NCBI GenBank assembly: GCA_900556975.1
Contig: USQZ01000032.1
Span: 1 to 19,431 of the forward strand
Source of the DNA: an uncultured Clostridium sp.
GTDB lineage: Bacteria > Bacillota > Clostridia > TANB77 > CAG-508
Reading direction: 5' to 3'
Length of the DNA: 19,431 nucleotides
Every line of letters starts with the position of its first letter. Within the stretch, counting starts at the first letter, position 1. Below the pieces are notes generated by a model, which was given only the letters and a program-made list of their open reading frames with translations, was not told the origin of the DNA and did no database searches. Below, piece after piece: positions 16,767 through 19,431 of this stretch. The position numbers and the translations under genes are program-made.

Positions 16767-16837
16767 TAGATGTAACTAAAACGTAAAGAATATTAAAAAA
16801 ATGAAAAATTTCAAAGAAAAATAAAATAAAAACACTA

Positions 16838-16866
16838 TTTACAAAAAGTGAAAAATTTTATATAAT
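16838..16866 (+). promoter_or_regulatory. Promoter of pcrA
   Basis: TTTACA (16838-16843), a 17-base spacer and consensus TATAAT (16861-16866). The expected transcription start near 16873 lies about 30 bases before the chosen ATG. Confidence 0.75.
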
Positions 16867-16904
16867 GCAAACATAAATTCGTAAAAGTGAGGGATAAAAA
16901 TCAA

Positions 16905-19187
16905 ATGAATGATATAATAGATGTACTTAATGATAAACAAAAAGAAGCGGTTCTTTCAACAGAAGGCCCATGTCTTGTAATAGCTGGTGCAGGATCAGGA
17001 AAGACAAAAGTTTTAACTCATAAAATTGCATATTTAATGCAAGAAAAAAATGTAAAACCATGGAGCATTTTAGCAATCACATTCACAAACAAAGCAGCAA
17101 ACGAAATGAAAGAAAGAGTTGAAAATCTTGTTGGAGATGTTGCAAAAGATATGTGGATTGGAACATTCCACTCAATATGCGTAAGAATTTTAAGAAGATA
17201 TATTGACAGAATAGGATTTACATCTTCTTTCATAATTTTTGATTCTTCAGATCAACGTACACTTGTAAAACAATGTTTAAAACAATTAAATATAGATGAC
17301 AAAATGCTTAATGACAGAGCAGTACTTTCAGAAATTAGTAATGCTAAAAATGAAATGCTAGAACCAGACGCATATAAATTAAGAACAAACAACGAAATAA
17401 GAAAAGAAACAATTGCAAAAGTTTATGAATTATATCAAAAAAGATTAAGAGAAAATAATGCTATAGACTTTGATGATATTATCAACTATACAATCAGAAT
17501 TTTATCTGAAAATCCAGATGTTTTAGAATATTATTCAAATAAATTTGAGTATGTTTTAGTAGATGAGTATCAGGATACTAACAAAGCTCAATTTACATTA
17601 GTTTCAATATTAGCAGCACTTCATGGAAATATTACAGTTGTTGGAGATAATGATCAGGGAATATATTCTTTTAGGGGTGCAGATATAACAAATATTTTAA
17701 ATTTTGAAAAAGACTTTCCAGGAACAAAAATAATTAAATTAGAGCAAAATTATAGATGTACACAAAATATTTTGGACGCAGCAAATGCAGTAATCAAGAA
17801 CAATGAAACAAAATACGAAAAAAAACTTTGGACAGAAAATGGCAAAGGTGGAATGATAACAGTTTTCAGAGGAAACGATGAATATGATGAGGCAAACTTC
17901 ATTGTTGAAAACATAAATAAACTTCGAAGAGAAGAATATATGACATATAATGACTTTGCTATTTTATACAGAATGAACAGTCAATCACGTAGCATAGAAG
18001 ATATCTTAAGAAGAGAAAATGTGCCATACAAAATAATAGGTGGTCTAAAATTCTATGAAAGAAAAGAAATAAAAGATACAATTGCTTATTTAAGATTAAT
18101 TCAAAATCCTTCTGACAACCTAAGTTTAACAAGAATAATAAATGAACCTAAAAGGGGAATAGGAAAAACAAGTTTAGACAATGTACAACAAATTGCTATG
18201 CAATCTGAGACATCAATGTATGATGTAATTAAAAGAGCAGACGAATTTGGATTAAATAGAGTGTTTGCAAATTCAAGAGAATTTGTATCACAAATAGAAG
18301 AACTAAGAGCTAAAAAAGACAATATAAAAATATCAGACTTAATAAAAGAAACATTAAATAAAACAGGATATACAAAAGCCCTAGAAGATGAAGATACAAC
18401 AGAAGCAGAAACAAGACTTGAAAATATTGAAGAATTTTTAACAGTTGCAATGGAATTTGAAGAGCAAATGGCAGAAAATTCATTAGAAGAATTCTTAGAA
18501 GGAATCACACTTTCAAGCGACCTTGATAATGCAGATGACCAAGAAGATTCAGTTACATTAATGACACTACACAGCGCAAAAGGACTTGAATTCCCAGTAG
18601 TATTCTTAGTTGGTATGGAAGAAGGAATTTTCCCAGGATACAAATCAATAGGAGAACCTAAAGAACTAGAAGAAGAACGTAGATTATGCTACGTTGGAAT
18701 CACAAGAGCAAAACAAAATTTATTTATAAGTTGTGCACGTCAAAGAACAATATTTGGTTCAACAAGTTGCAACCAAGTTTCAAGATTCGTAAAAGAAATT
18801 CCAAAAGAATTAATGGATGGATTTGATGAAAACTTTGAGGACAAGCCACAAAAAACATATGAAGATTATCAATACGAATGGAAATATGGAAATAGCCATG
18901 TTACATCATATAAATCTGATGAAGTAAAATCAGCCAAACCAGCAATGCAATACAGCTTCAGAACAGCAGAAAGCTTCTTAAATAACCTAAATAAAAAACC
19001 AGCAACCACAAGCGTAGATATCAGCATATACAGAGCAGGCCAACGAGTATATCACAAAAAATTTGGAGAAGGAAGAATCAATTATGTTGAAGCCGAAGGC
19101 GATGATGCAAAAGTTGACATCACATTCGACAAAATAGGACACAAACGCTTAATGGCAAAATACGCTGGATTAGAAGTTTTAGATTAA
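16905..19187 (+). CDS. pcrA: ATP-dependent DNA helicase PcrA (UvrD/Rep family)
   Basis: A 760-residue superfamily 1A helicase that moves 3' to 5' on single-stranded DNA and works in repair, rolling-circle replication and removal of stalled RNA polymerase. Helicase motifs appear in order: Q-motif LNDKQKEAV, Walker A GAGSGKT (28-34), motif Ia ITFTNKAANEM, Walker B VLVDEYQDTN, motif III GDNDQGIYSFRGAD, motif IV QNYRC, motif V TLHSAKGLEFPVVFLVG, and motif VI EERRLCYVGITRAK. The last 50 or so residues (AGQRVYHKKFGEGRI to YAGLEVL) are the Tudor-like PcrA tail that contacts RNA polymerase, which favours PcrA over Rep. The ATG at 16905 is preferred: GAGGG lies 11 bases upstream, while an in-frame GTG at 16887 has no binding site. 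ligA, often next to pcrA, is not adjacent. The structured repeat follows the stop directly. Confidence 0.96.
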   Translation: MNDIIDVLNDKQKEAVLSTEGPCLVIAGAGSGKTKVLTHKIAYLMQEKNVKPWSILAITFTNKAANEMKERVENLVGDVAKDMWIGTFHSICVRILRRYIDRIGFTSSFIIFDSSDQRTLVKQCLKQLNIDDKMLNDRAVLSEISNAKNEMLEPDAYKLRTNNEIRKETIAKVYELYQKRLRENNAIDFDDIINYTIRILSENPDVLEYYSNKFEYVLVDEYQDTNKAQFTLVSILAALHGNITVVGDNDQGIYSFRGADITNILNFEKDFPGTKIIKLEQNYRCTQNILDAANAVIKNNETKYEKKLWTENGKGGMITVFRGNDEYDEANFIVENINKLRREEYMTYNDFAILYRMNSQSRSIEDILRRENVPYKIIGGLKFYERKEIKDTIAYLRLIQNPSDNLSLTRIINEPKRGIGKTSLDNVQQIAMQSETSMYDVIKRADEFGLNRVFANSREFVSQIEELRAKKDNIKISDLIKETLNKTGYTKALEDEDTTEAETRLENIEEFLTVAMEFEEQMAENSLEEFLEGITLSSDLDNADDQEDSVTLMTLHSAKGLEFPVVFLVGMEEGIFPGYKSIGEPKELEEERRLCYVGITRAKQNLFISCARQRTIFGSTSCNQVSRFVKEIPKELMDGFDENFEDKPQKTYEDYQYEWKYGNSHVTSYKSDEVKSAKPAMQYSFRTAESFLNNLNKKPATTSVDISIYRAGQRVYHKKFGEGRINYVEAEGDDAKVDITFDKIGHKRLMAKYAGLEVLD

Positions 19188-19193
19188 TATAAA

Positions 19194-19330
19194 ATTATTG
19201 CAAAAGAAAGAACATTATATTTTATTTTTTAGTGACGCGCAGTTTGAAAGTTTTTACCTAGCCTTCTAAACGAAGTTTAGTGGGCGGTAAAAGATTTTAG
19301 CAAGGAACAAAAAATAAATATAATGTTCTT
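19194..19330 (+). repeat. Structured dispersed element, copy 2
   Basis: Second copy of the element at 976-1113, starting seven bases after the pcrA stop and in the same orientation relative to its upstream gene. Outer arm 19208-19230 pairs with 19309-19330; inner stems pair 19252-19258 with 19286-19292 and 19261-19271 with 19275-19285 around a GAA loop, with one T-T mismatch. Base changes from copy 1 at 19229/19310, 19256/19288 and 19261/19285 keep pairing. It may serve as the pcrA transcription end, since no other terminator lies close by. Confidence 0.8.
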
Positions 19331-19399
19331 ATTAATTTGCATATAAAGAAAAATACATATGAAAATTTTTTCACACCTTGCTGTCGCATTCCTCGATTC

Positions 19400-19431
19400 T
19401 TGAAAATAAAAATTTATCATTTTTATTTTCA
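19400..19431. terminator. Perfect hairpin at the window edge
   Basis: Arms TGAAAATAAAAA and TTTTTATTTTCA are perfect 12-base complements around TTTATCAT-like loop sequence. It could be a terminator for pcrA or for a convergent gene outside the window, or the edge of a further repeat; the window ends at its last base. Confidence 0.4.

Noticed and set aside
16887..16904. GTG start giving a 766-residue PcrA
   Set aside because: No binding site precedes the GTG; GAGGG lies between it and the ATG at 16905, which also matches the family start better.
19360..19431. Possible third, inverted relative of the structured element (AGCAAGG on the minus strand near a hairpin)
   Set aside because: Only a short string is shared and the window ends before the rest could be compared.

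Overview
The window is a chromosomal segment from a strongly AT-rich, low-GC Gram-positive bacterium, most likely a Clostridia-type Firmicute. The evidence is the set of housekeeping genes (smc, tatD-type nuclease, prfA, pcrA with the Gram-positive C-terminal extension), AGGAGG-type ribosome binding sites, sigma-A-like promoters, T-run terminators, and surface proteins with MucBP repeats and an LPxTG-type anchor. One gene ends in TGA and tryptophan is encoded by TGG, so the standard bacterial code fits and a Mollicute code does not. No transposase, integrase, tRNA, rRNA or CRISPR array is visible.

Layout. 1-963 is the 3' end of a MucBP-repeat surface protein. 964-1412 is non-coding and holds a large structured repeat, an orphan promoter and three hairpins. 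1413-1748 (minus) is a HicB antitoxin remnant without its N-terminus. 1835-2776 (minus) is an HD-GYP phosphodiesterase gene that diverges from smc (2958-6512). tatD (6722-7489) and prfA (7641-8702) follow as separately promoted single genes. After a 462-base gap comes a 2329-residue surface protein (9165-16154) with about 14 MucBP-type repeats. It converges on a small LPHTG-anchored protein (16291-16701, minus). That gene diverges from pcrA (16905-19187), and pcrA is followed by a second copy of the structured repeat.

How the parts relate. Two cell-surface systems sit among core DNA and translation genes. The truncated surface gene at the left edge and the C-terminal 320 or so codons of the giant gene are paralogous and in the same orientation, about 15.2 kb apart. 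A c-di-GMP phosphodiesterase gene lies on the same segment. In Firmicutes c-di-GMP often controls adhesins, but no direct link is visible here.

The most unusual signal is a 138-base element found just after the stop codon of the left surface gene and again after pcrA. It folds into a long outer stem enclosing a second stem-loop. The two copies differ by compensatory base-pair changes at three positions, which suggests a conserved RNA structure that I cannot assign to a known family. A second, 41-base palindromic repeat occurs twice in opposite orientations near tatD and prfA.
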